Positions 1 to 8,242 of a DNA stretch of 64,000 bases are shown piece after piece; within the stretch, counting starts at the first letter, position 1, and every line of letters begins with the position of its first letter. The position numbers and the translations under genes were made by a program. The notes under the pieces are model-generated. The model saw only the letters and a program-made list of their open reading frames with translations, was not told the DNA's origin and ran no database searches. The stretch covers positions 62,001 to 126,000 of the forward strand of contig JAVBVZ010000034.1 of NCBI GenBank assembly GCA_036679405.1, given 5' to 3'. Origin of the DNA: JAEYKI01 sp036679405. Lineage in GTDB: Bacteria > Bacillota > Clostridia > Christensenellales > Christensenellaceae.

Positions 1-26
1 CGCTGATAAAATTTTTGCGCCGCGGT

Positions 27-1781
27 TCATTCTTCCAGCAAAAAAACACTTCCCGTACACTGTTTGCATTTCTTTTTAATCAGGCTGGCTTTTTCGGAAA
101 GTTCAAACACATTCCCCCGGTTGTGGTTGCTGAGGCCGGCAATCGAAATGCTCATCAGAGGAAAACTCTCTTCCACACCGTGCCGGTTTTTGGAAAGGAT
201 AAACCCTTTCCCGATATCCTCCTGGCTGTAATAGTTCATCACCGAATCGTCGAACTGCTTAACAATACCGCAGCAGATTGCTTCCGTATGCTTTTCTTCT
301 ACCACCGCAATGAAATCATCCCCGCCGATATGTCCGACAAATTGGCCGCCCGTTACATTTTTTTTCAGGATTGCGGTTACGGTCCGCAAAACCATATCCC
401 CTTTTTCAAAGCCATACACATCATTATACGATTTAAAATTATCGATATCAATGTAGAGTATATAATGTGTTTTTTCAAGTTTCAGACATTTTTCCAAATG
501 CTTTTCAATCATCAGGTTTCCGGGCAGTTCTGTAAGCGGGTTTAAATGCTTTGCATTAACGATCTCTATTTCGATCGTCCGCATCAAAAGATCCCGCACC
601 GTCACGATTCCCAGATATTTATCGCCCTTGGTCACGGTAATAAAATCATACAGCTGATCCGTTTTTCGCTGCATAGCGGTTTTCGCCACAAGATCCACAG
701 GCGTTTCAAAATCCACACTCATAAATTCGCGGGACATTATTTCTCTCACCGGCTTTTTATAATACAGGCTGAAACCGTACTGGCTGCTTAAATTGGCATA
801 CAACTGATCCCTTGTGACAACCCCGGTCACCGATCCTTCTTCCGTAATGCAGAACCCCGGAATATTGACATCCGATTTCATCATGGCGTCCACCTGGCTT
901 ACAAGGATCTGCGGGGAAAGCGTGAGCAGGGCGGAAGCGATATTGCCGATATAAATATCCGATATACGGTCTCCGAAAAGATGGTTTTTCTTTTTATTCA
1001 GATCATGGACAATGTTCTTGATCTCCGAGCTGACCGGATACAATGCGGGCGCAGGCCTCTGGATATAAAAACCCTGCCCATACTGCACCCCCACTTCTAT
1101 CAGCTTTGCAAGTTCGCTGCGGGTTTCAATACCTTCGGCAATCAGATGCACATTGGAAAGCTTTGAAAATTCAACCATGCTTTTTACCAGCGCCTGCTTC
1201 ATAAAATCCTGGTCTATGCTCCGAACCAGATTCATATCCAGCTTTAAAAAATGGGGATGGATATCGGAAATCATGTTGAGGCCGGAATATCCCGCGCCGG
1301 CATCGTCAATCGCAATTTTGTAATCCTGGTCTTTATAGTTCTTAACGATCTTTTTGAATTCTTCTACATTGCTGACCGCCGCTTTTTCATTAATCTCAAA
1401 AATCACATTCTGGGGATCAATGGAGAATTCTTTTAAATATTCGCGCGTAAAACCTTTTTTGAATTTCACGTCATTCATCACATTGGGATTCACATTCAAA
1501 AAAAGACGGCTGTTCATTCCGTTTTCACAAGCCGCCATAAGCGCTTTGGTCCGGCACAGAAGTTCCAGTTCCCAAAGCATTTCATATTTCTGGGCATAAT
1601 AAAAAAGCGTTTCCGGACTGTTCATGGGTGTATTTACAGGTCCCCGGCTCAACGCTTCATATCCGTACAGCCCACCGTCTCTAAGCGAAATAATGGGCTG
1701 AAAGAACGCCCTTATTTCCTGCTTTTCCACTACGTCAAAAAATAATTGTTTCAGGATTTCGTCATTTTCGCTGTGCTGCAT
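27..1781 (-). CDS. EAL-CBS-GGDEF c-di-GMP signalling protein
   Basis: This 584-residue cytoplasmic protein has an N-terminal EAL phosphodiesterase domain (about 20-250), a CBS pair (about 275-405) and a C-terminal GGDEF domain (about 410-580). The EAL domain keeps the EALSR signature at 42-46, an Asn in NVNPN, the Asp pair in IDDAG at 158-162 and AEGIE at 215-219, so it could hydrolyse c-di-GMP. The GGDEF signature reads GGDDF at 486-490, with DIDNFK at 445-450, so cyclase activity is possible but not certain. CBS domains usually bind adenine nucleotides, which suggests a switch between the output domains; that is inference. No membrane segment is seen. The ATG follows a GAGGGG ribosome binding site, and a TATAAT-like -10 lies upstream near 1808-1813. 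The gene stands alone on the minus strand. Confidence 0.93.
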   Translation of the reverse strand: MQHSENDEILKQLFFDVVEKQEIRAFFQPIISLRDGGLYGYEALSRGPVNTPMNSPETLFYYAQKYEMLWELELLCRTKALMAACENGMNSRLFLNVNPNVMNDVKFKKGFTREYLKEFSIDPQNVIFEINEKAAVSNVEEFKKIVKNYKDQDYKIAIDDAGAGYSGLNMISDIHPHFLKLDMNLVRSIDQDFMKQALVKSMVEFSKLSNVHLIAEGIETRSELAKLIEVGVQYGQGFYIQRPAPALYPVSSEIKNIVHDLNKKKNHLFGDRISDIYIGNIASALLTLSPQILVSQVDAMMKSDVNIPGFCITEEGSVTGVVTRDQLYANLSSQYGFSLYYKKPVREIMSREFMSVDFETPVDLVAKTAMQRKTDQLYDFITVTKGDKYLGIVTVRDLLMRTIEIEIVNAKHLNPLTELPGNLMIEKHLEKCLKLEKTHYILYIDIDNFKSYNDVYGFEKGDMVLRTVTAILKKNVTGGQFVGHIGGDDFIAVVEEKHTEAICCGIVKQFDDSVMNYYSQEDIGKGFILSKNRHGVEESFPLMSISIAGLSNHNRGNVFELSEKASLIKKKCKQCTGSVFLLEE

Positions 1782-1904
1782 AATCCCCTCAAACTTTTTT
1801 CACAATTATACCGTATACAAGTAAAGCAAATATTAAATCAAAGTTAATTCCCTGTAAATTATTTTAACATGAACAGCTGCAAAACGAAAGCCTCCCGCCC
1901 TCCT

Positions 1905-2555
1905 CTATGCGCTCATTTTGTCCCGAAAGGGCCTTTTTGAAGAGATTTTGTCCGATACCGGCTTTTTGCAAATATACCACGCGGCGCGTTTATCTACATC
2001 GATCACCTGTACCGATTCAAAATAGCGTTCCATTTCCTCTTTCCCGGTCCGGATGAAATTAAAATAATCCCCGCCTTCAATGGCTTCAATCACGCTGGTC
2101 AAAAGTGATCTTTCCGCATTATAGTCATAGAAAACAACCGCTTTCCGGGCCACCCTGCTCATTTCTTCATATACCTTTATCCGTTCTTGCGGGTGCATAC
2201 CGTGCAGCATATAAGAAGCAATCGCCAAATCAAAACTGTCCGTTTCAAACGGGAGCCCTTCCAACACGTCCGCACGGCGGATTAAAATATCTGAATCTTT
2301 TTTAAGGTTCCTTTTTGCGACAGCCGCCATCGCGGGCAAAAAATCCACGCCGGCCACGCGCAGCCCGCGCATGCGAAAAGCTTTGGCAAGCGCGCCGTTT
2401 CCGCACCCCACATCCAGAACGCTTTCATACCCTTCTATGCCTGCCGGCATGGAAAACCGGGATAATATCTCACTATACTTCTTCACTTGCAAACGAAAAA
2501 TCAAGGCATATACCGGCATGATTATATTAAAAATAAACAGCTTCCATATTTTCAT
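1905..2555 (-). CDS. Class I SAM-dependent methyltransferase
   Basis: This 216-residue protein has the class I methyltransferase motif I VLDVGCGNG at 46-54, followed by an acidic motif II and a SYMLHGM-type motif near the middle, typical of the methyltransf_11/25 families. The N-terminus is hydrophobic (about residues 4-20) and may touch the membrane. The reading frame extends upstream, but that part overlaps the preceding gene. The ATG at 2555 is preferred because GGAAGAG lies just upstream and the spacing to the previous stop is only 5 nt, which indicates an operon with the small Cys-rich gene. The methyl acceptor cannot be told from sequence; a small molecule or lipid is a guess. Confidence 0.85.
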   Translation of the reverse strand: MKIWKLFIFNIIMPVYALIFRLQVKKYSEILSRFSMPAGIEGYESVLDVGCGNGALAKAFRMRGLRVAGVDFLPAMAAVAKRNLKKDSDILIRRADVLEGLPFETDSFDLAIASYMLHGMHPQERIKVYEEMSRVARKAVVFYDYNAERSLLTSVIEAIEGGDYFNFIRTGKEEMERYFESVQVIDVDKRAAWYICKKPVSDKISSKRPFRDKMSA

Positions 2556-2560
2556 TTCAA

Positions 2561-2884
2561 TCACTCTTCCACAAATGTAATGGCAACATCCCTGGGCAGG
2601 GCCAGGCCGCATTCCGCCTCCACGCATTTTGCAATCCCGGCAATCACCGGACATCCCGCATGCCCTGGAAAATTTTCTGCCGCATATTCATAAAGCTCAC
2701 CCGTTCCCGGTTTGGAAAAGCAAAGGGCATACGCGTCAAACGTATTTCCCAGGCTTTCCATCATATCCCCTATATGTCCACAGTCGGACTGCACAGTCAC
2801 CACGGCCTCCTGCCCGTCTTCCGAAATGGCCGTTACCGTTGTTTTCATTCCACAGACGCCTGCATTGATTTCTACTTTTTTCAT
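2561..2884 (-). CDS. Small Cys-rich protein, DUF6951-like
   Basis: This 107-residue protein starts MKKVEINAGVCG and contains conserved-looking cysteines at 11 and 35 plus three more in the C-terminal half (AGCPV, AKCVEAEC). From memory it resembles DUF6951, a family of about 100 residues in clostridia and methanogens with no assigned function; the cysteine pattern suggests metal or cofactor binding. The ATG at 2884 is chosen over an upstream start because the N-terminal extension would run through a perfect inverted repeat at 2918-2953, and a GGGACAG-type ribosome binding site precedes the ATG. The downstream methyltransferase begins 5 nt after its stop, so the two are probably co-expressed. 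Confidence 0.7.
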   Translation of the reverse strand: MKKVEINAGVCGMKTTVTAISEDGQEAVVTVQSDCGHIGDMMESLGNTFDAYALCFSKPGTGELYEYAAENFPGHAGCPVIAGIAKCVEAECGLALPRDVAITFVEE

Positions 2885-2917
2885 TCTCTGTCCCTTTTTC
2901 CTTTCAGTTCGTACAAA

Positions 2918-2953
2918 AAAATAATATGGTTTATGTATAAACCATATTATTTT
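2918..2953 (-). terminator. AT-rich 16-bp perfect inverted repeat
   Basis: Two 16-nt arms (2918-2933 and 2938-2953) are exact reverse complements around a 4-nt loop. Read on the minus strand the hairpin is followed by a run of seven T, so it can terminate the HEAT-like gene ending at 2987. The arms contain few GC pairs, which is weak for a terminator, so an operator for the downstream Cys-rich gene is an alternative. Confidence 0.55.
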
Positions 2954-2986
2954 CGTTAAACACACAAAGCTTCCCCGCAGCTATAC

Positions 2987-3577
2987 TCAAAAAAATTCTT
3001 TCAGGGCCTTCGCATCCAGCAAACCGCTTTCCCGGGCCGCATCAAAATAAGTGTCCATTTTAAAGTCATCTTTCTCATCCCGGATCTCTTTTAAAATACG
3101 CAGGATATCGGTAAGCACCAGTTTTCGCTGGGTTTCCTTAAGCGACCCAACCGGAAAGGCCATCAGAGTCTCCGCAATTTTTTTTGAAAATTCTTTTTTA
3201 CAGGGTAGGATCCACACCAGATTTTGTATGCACAAACGGACAACCATGGGTTTTTCATCCCGGATACACGCCAGATATTCGTCTATCATATGGTCCCATT
3301 TTCCCGCTTCGTCCCATCTTGCGTTCCGCGCGCACATCGAGAGACCTATCCCGCGCTGAAAGGCGTTTTCGCTTTTCAGTTTATTTTGGAAAATTTCAAA
3401 ATAAGGATATACGTCGTCCGTCTGCAACGCGCGCTCACTTAGCAGTAAAAAAGCCGGATAACGCACCGCATCGTCACTCGAGGCCAGCGCCTGCACCAGA
3501 ACACCGATTTCTTCACCGGTGAGCGCCGCAGCTTCCGTTTTCAGCCGGGACGTATCCTTATACGGATTTTCCGCCAC
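2987..3577 (-). CDS. HEAT-repeat-like all-alpha protein
   Basis: This 196-residue protein has no catalytic motif that I recognise. It is almost entirely predicted helix with amphipathic repeats (for example DDAVRYPAFLLLSERALQ and EKPMVVRLCIQNLVWIL), like HEAT/armadillo scaffolds that mediate protein contacts. Some clostridial homologues are labelled SufBD-like, but no Fe-S assembly residues are evident. The start is GTG at 3577, supported by AGGAGGGATA immediately upstream. It lies 13 nt downstream of the GyrI-like gene's stop, on the same strand, so co-transcription is likely. Function unknown. Confidence 0.75.
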   Translation of the reverse strand: MAENPYKDTSRLKTEAAALTGEEIGVLVQALASSDDAVRYPAFLLLSERALQTDDVYPYFEIFQNKLKSENAFQRGIGLSMCARNARWDEAGKWDHMIDEYLACIRDEKPMVVRLCIQNLVWILPCKKEFSKKIAETLMAFPVGSLKETQRKLVLTDILRILKEIRDEKDDFKMDTYFDAARESGLLDAKALKEFF

Positions 3578-3590
3578 TGATATCCCTCCT

Positions 3591-4214
3591 TTACTCCTTT
3601 GGTTCCACCTTAAATCGCAGCACCGTTTTCAGCCGGGACTTTTCCGTCTTCCTCGGGTCGGAGAGATAGATTTCCCGGTGCGTCCTCGCCGCGCGCACCC
3701 ATCCGTTTAGTTTACAATGCGCTTCCATCTTTTCAAAGCTTTCCGGTTCGTCATCATAGCTCCCGATATGCATCATCTGGCAGCACATTCCTTCGTCCAG
3801 GATTTTAAAATATGCAATATCCAAATTGGGGTTCGGCTTTTTCTTTTTTAAAATTTCCCGCACTTCTTCAAAATATTCCACCGTCACAAAATCCGGCTGG
3901 CGGATCATCATGGAATACTTAAAATTGCTTTTGTCAAGGCCGAGAGAGACTTCCTGAAGGTCCCATACGCCTTCCAGCGGAAAAACCTTATATGGAAAAT
4001 AGCCCGCCGGCACAGCCTTTCCTTTATAAGACATTTTGATGGTGTAAGAAAAAGAATACAGCGCTTCCACCACTTTTGAAAACGCATCTCCATTCGGATT
4101 TCCCGCGCCCTCGATCACAATAAAGGGCATAGGGGGAATCTCAGCCACGGCCGGATTTTTTCCGGGCAGGTACAGTTCTTTGAAATCTTTCGTATAATCA
4201 AGCAATCTTTCCAT
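3591..4214 (-). CDS. GyrI-like small-molecule-binding domain protein
   Basis: This 207-residue protein resembles the GyrI-like (SOUL/AraC effector-binding-type) family: an N-terminal PPMPFIVIEGAGNPNGDAF segment, then the central YKVFPLEGVWD region and a C-terminal YEIYLSDPRK-like strand. Members are stand-alone ligand-binding domains that bind hydrophobic or cationic compounds; some are hydrolases or antirepressors. No DNA-binding domain is present, so any regulatory role would be indirect. The start at 4214 is well supported by AAAAGGAGGG, and a TATAAT box lies at about 4234-4239. The HEAT-like gene follows after 13 nt. Confidence 0.82.
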   Translation of the reverse strand: MERLLDYTKDFKELYLPGKNPAVAEIPPMPFIVIEGAGNPNGDAFSKVVEALYSFSYTIKMSYKGKAVPAGYFPYKVFPLEGVWDLQEVSLGLDKSNFKYSMMIRQPDFVTVEYFEEVREILKKKKPNPNLDIAYFKILDEGMCCQMMHIGSYDDEPESFEKMEAHCKLNGWVRAARTHREIYLSDPRKTEKSRLKTVLRFKVEPKE

Positions 4215-4344
4215 CTTACTCCCTCCTTTTTTTATATTATACTGCGCCAAACACGACAACAGCGTGTCATATTATATAAAAAGCGACCGGCTATTTTTTA
4301 AAGCCGTATCTCTGTGCGTTTTAAAATATGCCCGGTATATCCGC

Positions 4345-4371
4345 AAAAAAAGAGGGGCGTTTCGCCCCTCT
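4345..4371 (-). terminator. Intrinsic terminator of the flavoprotein gene
   Basis: A 9-bp stem (4351-4359 with 4363-4371) and 3-nt loop is followed on the minus strand by a run of T (4345-4350). It overlaps the stop codon of the upstream flavoprotein gene. Confidence 0.9.
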
Positions 4372-5740
4372 ACTCTTCTTGCAGTATTTTTTTATACGGC
4401 CCCACCATATGTTCTTTCATCTTTAAGCGTATACCCTTTTTGATTTTGGGAAACTTAAGCAAAAACAGCATAAACGCGTTGTTCATTCGGGAGCGCACAT
4501 CTTTTTGGGGGAAATCATAATATCCGTGTTTTTTGTAATACCGGTAATCCATCCGGAAGGGAAACCGCATCGGCCCCCAGATTTCGTCCCGAAACAGTTT
4601 TCTTCCGCCTATTCCCAAAAAAGTTTGCGGAATAACGGTTCTTGTTTTTGCAAACCGGATCATTTTTTTTGCAAATGCATCCATCCGTTCATCTATGTTT
4701 GCAGAATCCGGATCTTCGTCGGTCAGCGCACCCAGATAATTGCATTCTTCAAGTTCGGCCATAGCCTGCAGAATTTCCAGCAGATTGCTCTCCTGCGCAA
4801 GCGGACCGGAAATAAGATATCCCATCTGCTTCCCGGGATAAATCAGCGAATGATTCCTGAAAAAACGCCGGTCAAAAAAACGTTTCCACAAAGAAGACAG
4901 GTAGCGGCCGCGCATCTCTCCCGCAAAAATGATCGCATCGTACCCGGACATTTTTTCGTATAGTGTTTCAATGTCGTCTTTTCCGTGAAACACGCATTCA
5001 TAATCAAAGGCGCAGGCAATACATCCGATGCATCCGGATATAATATGTACGGCCGAAAGATCGGTCACGTCCGCCCCGGTCAGATCTGCATAACGCCTCA
5101 CCATTCTTCCAATATTCGTCTCTTCATCCGTCGTATCGGTCAGTACCAGGGTTTTGACGCCGCCCAACGGCAGCGGCATGTTTACAGGAGACGGCGTGTA
5201 CACCGGTTTTTCTGTTCGCAGGGGCGCATAGGTCTTTAGTGTTGCTTCCCCTTCTTCCATGCTGATCAAAAAATCCTGTCCAAAAGAAAACAATTCCTTC
5301 CGCCGCTTTTCATTCAGCAAATCATCCATTTTGGCGGAAAAATAACCCGTATACCGCATATCAAGGTCGTCAACGGTCGCGTGCATATAGCGAATTGCCG
5401 TATGGTCAAAAAAATGGATCGACGTTGCGATAAGCGCCGTATATTTACCAGCAAACGCGCCCTGCGCTTCCCGCTCCCATATCAGTTCGATAAAACGTTT
5501 GAAGTCAGCGTGCACCAGTAAAACATACAGCGGGAAGGCCCAAATTACGCCGTCGCTGCCCTGCACCGTTTCCATTGCCTGACGGAAAGCCTCCGGATCT
5601 TTTTGCATTTTGGGGACATCTTTTGCAGCATGAAGTACCGTAAACGCATGCTCCGGAAATTTTTTCTGGAGATACAGTGCGTATTGCAGCGTGATGCTTT
5701 CCTCCCCTTTCGGGCTGCCGTTCAAAACGCATATTTTCAT
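4370..5740 (-). CDS. Tandem flavodoxin-fold oxidoreductase
   Basis: This 456-residue protein contains two flavodoxin-like halves. The first (about 1-170) begins MKICVLNGSPKG, the phosphate-binding loop of NAD(P)H-dependent FMN reductases. The second (about 195-350) starts VKTLVLTDTT and carries SGCIGCIACAF with a further Cys, the pattern seen in iron-sulfur flavoproteins and related electron-transfer proteins. The C-terminal 100 residues are basic and aromatic, with no assigned domain. Most family members are 180-250 residues, so this is a duplication or fusion. It overlaps the upstream PadR gene by 4 nt (ATGA), so PadR probably controls it. A role in redox stress or xenobiotic reduction is inference. 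Confidence 0.85.
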   Translation of the reverse strand: MKICVLNGSPKGEESITLQYALYLQKKFPEHAFTVLHAAKDVPKMQKDPEAFRQAMETVQGSDGVIWAFPLYVLLVHADFKRFIELIWEREAQGAFAGKYTALIATSIHFFDHTAIRYMHATVDDLDMRYTGYFSAKMDDLLNEKRRKELFSFGQDFLISMEEGEATLKTYAPLRTEKPVYTPSPVNMPLPLGGVKTLVLTDTTDEETNIGRMVRRYADLTGADVTDLSAVHIISGCIGCIACAFDYECVFHGKDDIETLYEKMSGYDAIIFAGEMRGRYLSSLWKRFFDRRFFRNHSLIYPGKQMGYLISGPLAQESNLLEILQAMAELEECNYLGALTDEDPDSANIDERMDAFAKKMIRFAKTRTVIPQTFLGIGGRKLFRDEIWGPMRFPFRMDYRYYKKHGYYDFPQKDVRSRMNNAFMLFLLKFPKIKKGIRLKMKEHMVGPYKKILQEE

Positions 5741-6255
5741 AATTCGCCTCCTTTTATTTTTTTAATTAAATCGTCGCACCAGGTCATGATGAACGAATAA
5801 TATTCTATCCCAAACCGCAGTGTAGCCAGCATAAATCCATCTGCATTGCCGCCTTCATTTTTTTCCTGATGCCGCAGTTTATTTAAGACCTCCTCAACTT
5901 TCCGCTGAAAATACCGAATATTTTCTGCCGCCTTCTCTTTGGGAAGGAAACTGAAAAAGAAAATTTTAACCAGGTGGTCCGGACGTATCTTTGAAAAATC
6001 GATCGGCTCTTGCAGCCACTGCATAAAAGCCGCCGCTCCGCTTTCCGTGATGCTGTACATTTTTTTGAATTTTCCGCCCTCTACCACGCCGCGCATTGAA
6101 ATAAGTTTTCCCTTTTCCAATTTTTTTAAAGTTGGATAAATACTTCCGAAACTTGCGTCAAAAAAATTGGAAGTGCTTTCGGCCATGCACTGCTTCATCT
6201 GATAACCGCTCATTTCCCCGCATTTTAAAAAACCAAGCAAAATAAATTCAAGCAT
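5737..6255 (-). CDS. PadR family transcriptional regulator
   Basis: This 172-residue protein has the PadR winged helix (about 1-80: GYQMKQCM, SIYPTLKKLEKGKLI, YSITESGAAAF) and a C-terminal Vir_act_alpha_C-type helical dimerisation region (about 90-170). PadR proteins usually repress their own operon and a detoxification or efflux gene. Here the partner is the overlapping tandem flavoprotein gene. A perfect 8-bp inverted repeat lies 22 nt upstream of the start and a TTGACA promoter just beyond it, which fits autoregulation. Confidence 0.93.
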   Translation of the reverse strand: MLEFILLGFLKCGEMSGYQMKQCMAESTSNFFDASFGSIYPTLKKLEKGKLISMRGVVEGGKFKKMYSITESGAAAFMQWLQEPIDFSKIRPDHLVKIFFFSFLPKEKAAENIRYFQRKVEEVLNKLRHQEKNEGGNADGFMLATLRFGIEYYSFIMTWCDDLIKKIKGGEL

Positions 6256-6276
6256 CGTTTTTTGTATCCCATCTTT

Positions 6277-6295
6277 ATATATCGTTTCGATATAT
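6277..6295. promoter_or_regulatory. Candidate PadR operator (inverted repeat)
   Basis: ATATATCG at 6277-6284 and CGATATAT at 6288-6295 are exact reverse complements with a 3-nt spacer. The site sits between the promoter and the PadR start codon, where bound repressor would block transcription. PadR operators are commonly short palindromes; assignment is by position. Confidence 0.55.
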
Positions 6296-6308
6296 TTATT
6301 TTAATAAT

Positions 6309-6337
6309 ATTTAATATAGATATACCTATTTTGTCAA
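6309..6337 (-). promoter_or_regulatory. Promoter of the padR-flavoprotein operon
   Basis: A perfect -35 TTGACA (6337-6332) is followed by an AT-rich -10, either TATTAA with a 15-nt spacer or TTAAAT with 17 nt. Confidence 0.55.
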
Positions 6338-6365
6338 GCGCATCCCGTGCGGCAACAGGATATTT

Positions 6366-6393
6366 AAAAAGCCGGGGAAAATCCCCGGCTTTT
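6366..6393. terminator. Bidirectional intrinsic terminator
   Basis: GCCGGGGA (6371-6378) pairs with TCCCCGGC (6382-6389), flanked by A-run and T-run. It ends the minus-strand methyltransferase gene that stops at 6409. Confidence 0.85.
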
Positions 6394-6408
6394 CAGCCTG
6401 TGCAAACT

Positions 6409-6999
6409 TCAGATTTTTTTTGCAATCACAGCGTATAGATCAGAATTAATATCCTTTTGCTCAAACCCGTCAAACCCGCAGGAACGCAAAAGCGACTCCA
6501 AATCGCCCGGAGGAATCCTTTCTTCCATGCGCGGTCCCTTTTCTCCCCGGACCATCTTCCATTCGATCACAGCCAGCGTTCCGCCCTGCTTTACCACCCT
6601 TGCAATCTCCCGCAAAAACGCTTTTTGGTCTTCTATCTCATGAACAACATTGCAGCATAAGGCAAAATCTGCAGTTTCTGCCGCAAGTTTCATATCATAC
6701 GCATCCGAAAGCACGGTAACAATGTTGCCGATTCCCTCTTCACGCGTTTTTTCTTTAAGGATATCCAAAAGCGCAGAGGAAACGTCCAGCGCATATGCTT
6801 TTGCCCCCGTACCGATCAATCGGGCGGCCGGTAATGTGAAGTAGCCCACTCCGCAGCCTATATCTGCAAAATCCATTCCTTTTTGAAGGCCGACTTTTTC
6901 AAGCGTTTCTTTAGGCGGGAGCACCGCCCGGCGCTCCGGATTATCCAGACGCGCGGCACGCTCCGCGCCCCAGCCTGTTTGTTTACTTTTATTTTCCAT
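6409..6999 (-). CDS. Class I SAM-dependent methyltransferase
   Basis: This 196-residue protein has motif I FADIGCGVGYFTLPAA, motif II ALDVSS and a CCNVVHEIED segment, the layout of UbiE/methyltransf_11 enzymes. The N-terminus (ERAARLDNPERRAVLPP) is the short leader found in many clostridial arsenite-methyltransferase-like and UbiE-like proteins, but the Cys set needed for arsenite methylation is not seen. The ATG at 6999 has AGGAG upstream; an in-frame earlier start would overlap the DUF998 gene. The substrate is unknown. The gene lies 26 nt downstream of the DUF998 gene and ends in a strong terminator. Confidence 0.85.
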   Translation of the reverse strand: MENKSKQTGWGAERAARLDNPERRAVLPPKETLEKVGLQKGMDFADIGCGVGYFTLPAARLIGTGAKAYALDVSSALLDILKEKTREEGIGNIVTVLSDAYDMKLAAETADFALCCNVVHEIEDQKAFLREIARVVKQGGTLAVIEWKMVRGEKGPRMEERIPPGDLESLLRSCGFDGFEQKDINSDLYAVIAKKI

Positions 7000-7025
7000 G
7001 CACACTCCTGTCTTTTGCATTTTGC

Positions 7026-7658
7026 TCAATATTCGCATATCTGTATCCGGCGTTCCGTAAAAAGACGGTAAGACAGTATAAACATCCACAGCTGCAAGGC
7101 GCCGATATTGATACGCTCCACCAGCCCGAAATAAGGAATCGCATTTGCAAAGAATATGGCTGAAAGGCTTCCAAACACCAAAATAACAACCCCGGTAATA
7201 ATGGAATACAGCCCTATTCCTTCAAACCTTTCCACCCTGCGAAGGCCAAATCCGATCAGGAAGGGTGAAAGTATGGTAAGCGGAACGATCAACGCCGTAA
7301 TCACAATATGCATACTGCCGGCCACCGTCACCGTGCCGCCCGGCAGATCTTCCGGAAACAATCCGTACAGGACGGATATCCCCTGCATAATCAGAAAGAT
7401 CAACATACCTGCCTGTGCCAGTTTGGGCGCAAACCCTTTTAAATATATCCATGCGGAAAGGCCAAAAAGGATAGCGCACGCCCCATAGGCCCAGGTGAAG
7501 GCAGACAGCAGGCCTTGATTGGGCGCACCGGCCGCAGTCAGATCTGAAATCGGCTGCATCAGATGATTGTAGCCCTCCCACAGAACGCCGCCTAAGATCA
7601 CGTGAAGCAAATATAAAAGCGCCCCGGCCATTCCGAAAACAGTCATCTTCTTCCACAT
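7026..7658 (-). CDS. DUF998 membrane protein
   Basis: This 210-residue integral membrane protein has about six hydrophobic segments, starting in the first 25 residues. The QPISDLTAAGAPN motif after the first helix is typical of DUF998, a family of unknown function. A conserved Asp and a short hydrophilic loop after helix 1 are the only polar features in the membrane part. It precedes the methyltransferase in what looks like a two-gene operon. No substrate can be inferred. Confidence 0.85.
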   Translation of the reverse strand: MWKKMTVFGMAGALLYLLHVILGGVLWEGYNHLMQPISDLTAAGAPNQGLLSAFTWAYGACAILFGLSAWIYLKGFAPKLAQAGMLIFLIMQGISVLYGLFPEDLPGGTVTVAGSMHIVITALIVPLTILSPFLIGFGLRRVERFEGIGLYSIITGVVILVFGSLSAIFFANAIPYFGLVERINIGALQLWMFILSYRLFTERRIQICEY

Positions 7659-7729
7659 AAAAGCTTCCTCTCAATCAAACGGTATTTTAATTGATCCGGT
7701 ATTATGCAGTTTCAAAAACGTCTGCGGCT

Positions 7730-8209
7730 TTAATACTCTTTTCTGCGGCCAAATTCCGCATCTTCCACCCATTGCAGCGAGTGTCGGACCATGACCAGCA
7801 ATTCCTCGATCACCGCGTAATGATCCTTTTCCTGAGAAACCAGATAGCTGAAAATTTCCTTTTGCGCCTCGTCGTCCGCTTTTTTCAGATACTCTTCATA
7901 AAGGTCTATGCTTTTTTGTTCCATTTGAAGCGCCATGGTATAAAGATCAAGCTGACTGGGTTCCGCCTTTGTCTCATCCTTAAAATCACTCATTTTGGAA
8001 AAAACATTTTTAGATTTTACCAGCGTATCCGTCTGGATCAGCGCTGTCCCGGCGGCTCTTGCCTCTAAAATCTCCGCATGCCGTTTTTCATCTTCGGCCA
8101 GCATCTCAAAAACGCTTTTTAGGCTGTTGCCGCTATTTTTGTTTGCCTGTTCCCGGTAATACTTTTCTCCGTCGTTTTCCATTTGAATCGCAAATTCAAA
8201 AATATCCAT
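7730..8209 (-). CDS. Ferritin-like/rubrerythrin-type diiron protein
   Basis: This 159-residue four-helix ferritin-like protein has two half-repeats, each with a Glu-rich helix and an ExxH: DEKRHAEIL near 41-49 and EKDHYAVIEEL near 127-137, plus MENDGEKYY and MEQKSIDLYEEY. These supply the carboxylate and His ligands of a diiron site, as in the rubrerythrin erythrin domain. The C-terminal rubredoxin domain is absent, so electron input would need a separate partner. Likely role: peroxide or oxygen protection in an anaerobe. It lies downstream of the Nudix gene on the same strand with a 33-nt gap. Confidence 0.85.
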   Translation of the reverse strand: MDIFEFAIQMENDGEKYYREQANKNSGNSLKSVFEMLAEDEKRHAEILEARAAGTALIQTDTLVKSKNVFSKMSDFKDETKAEPSQLDLYTMALQMEQKSIDLYEEYLKKADDEAQKEIFSYLVSQEKDHYAVIEELLVMVRHSLQWVEDAEFGRRKEY

Positions 8210-8242
8210 ATTTTCTCTCCTTCGTGATTATTTTTTTGCCGT

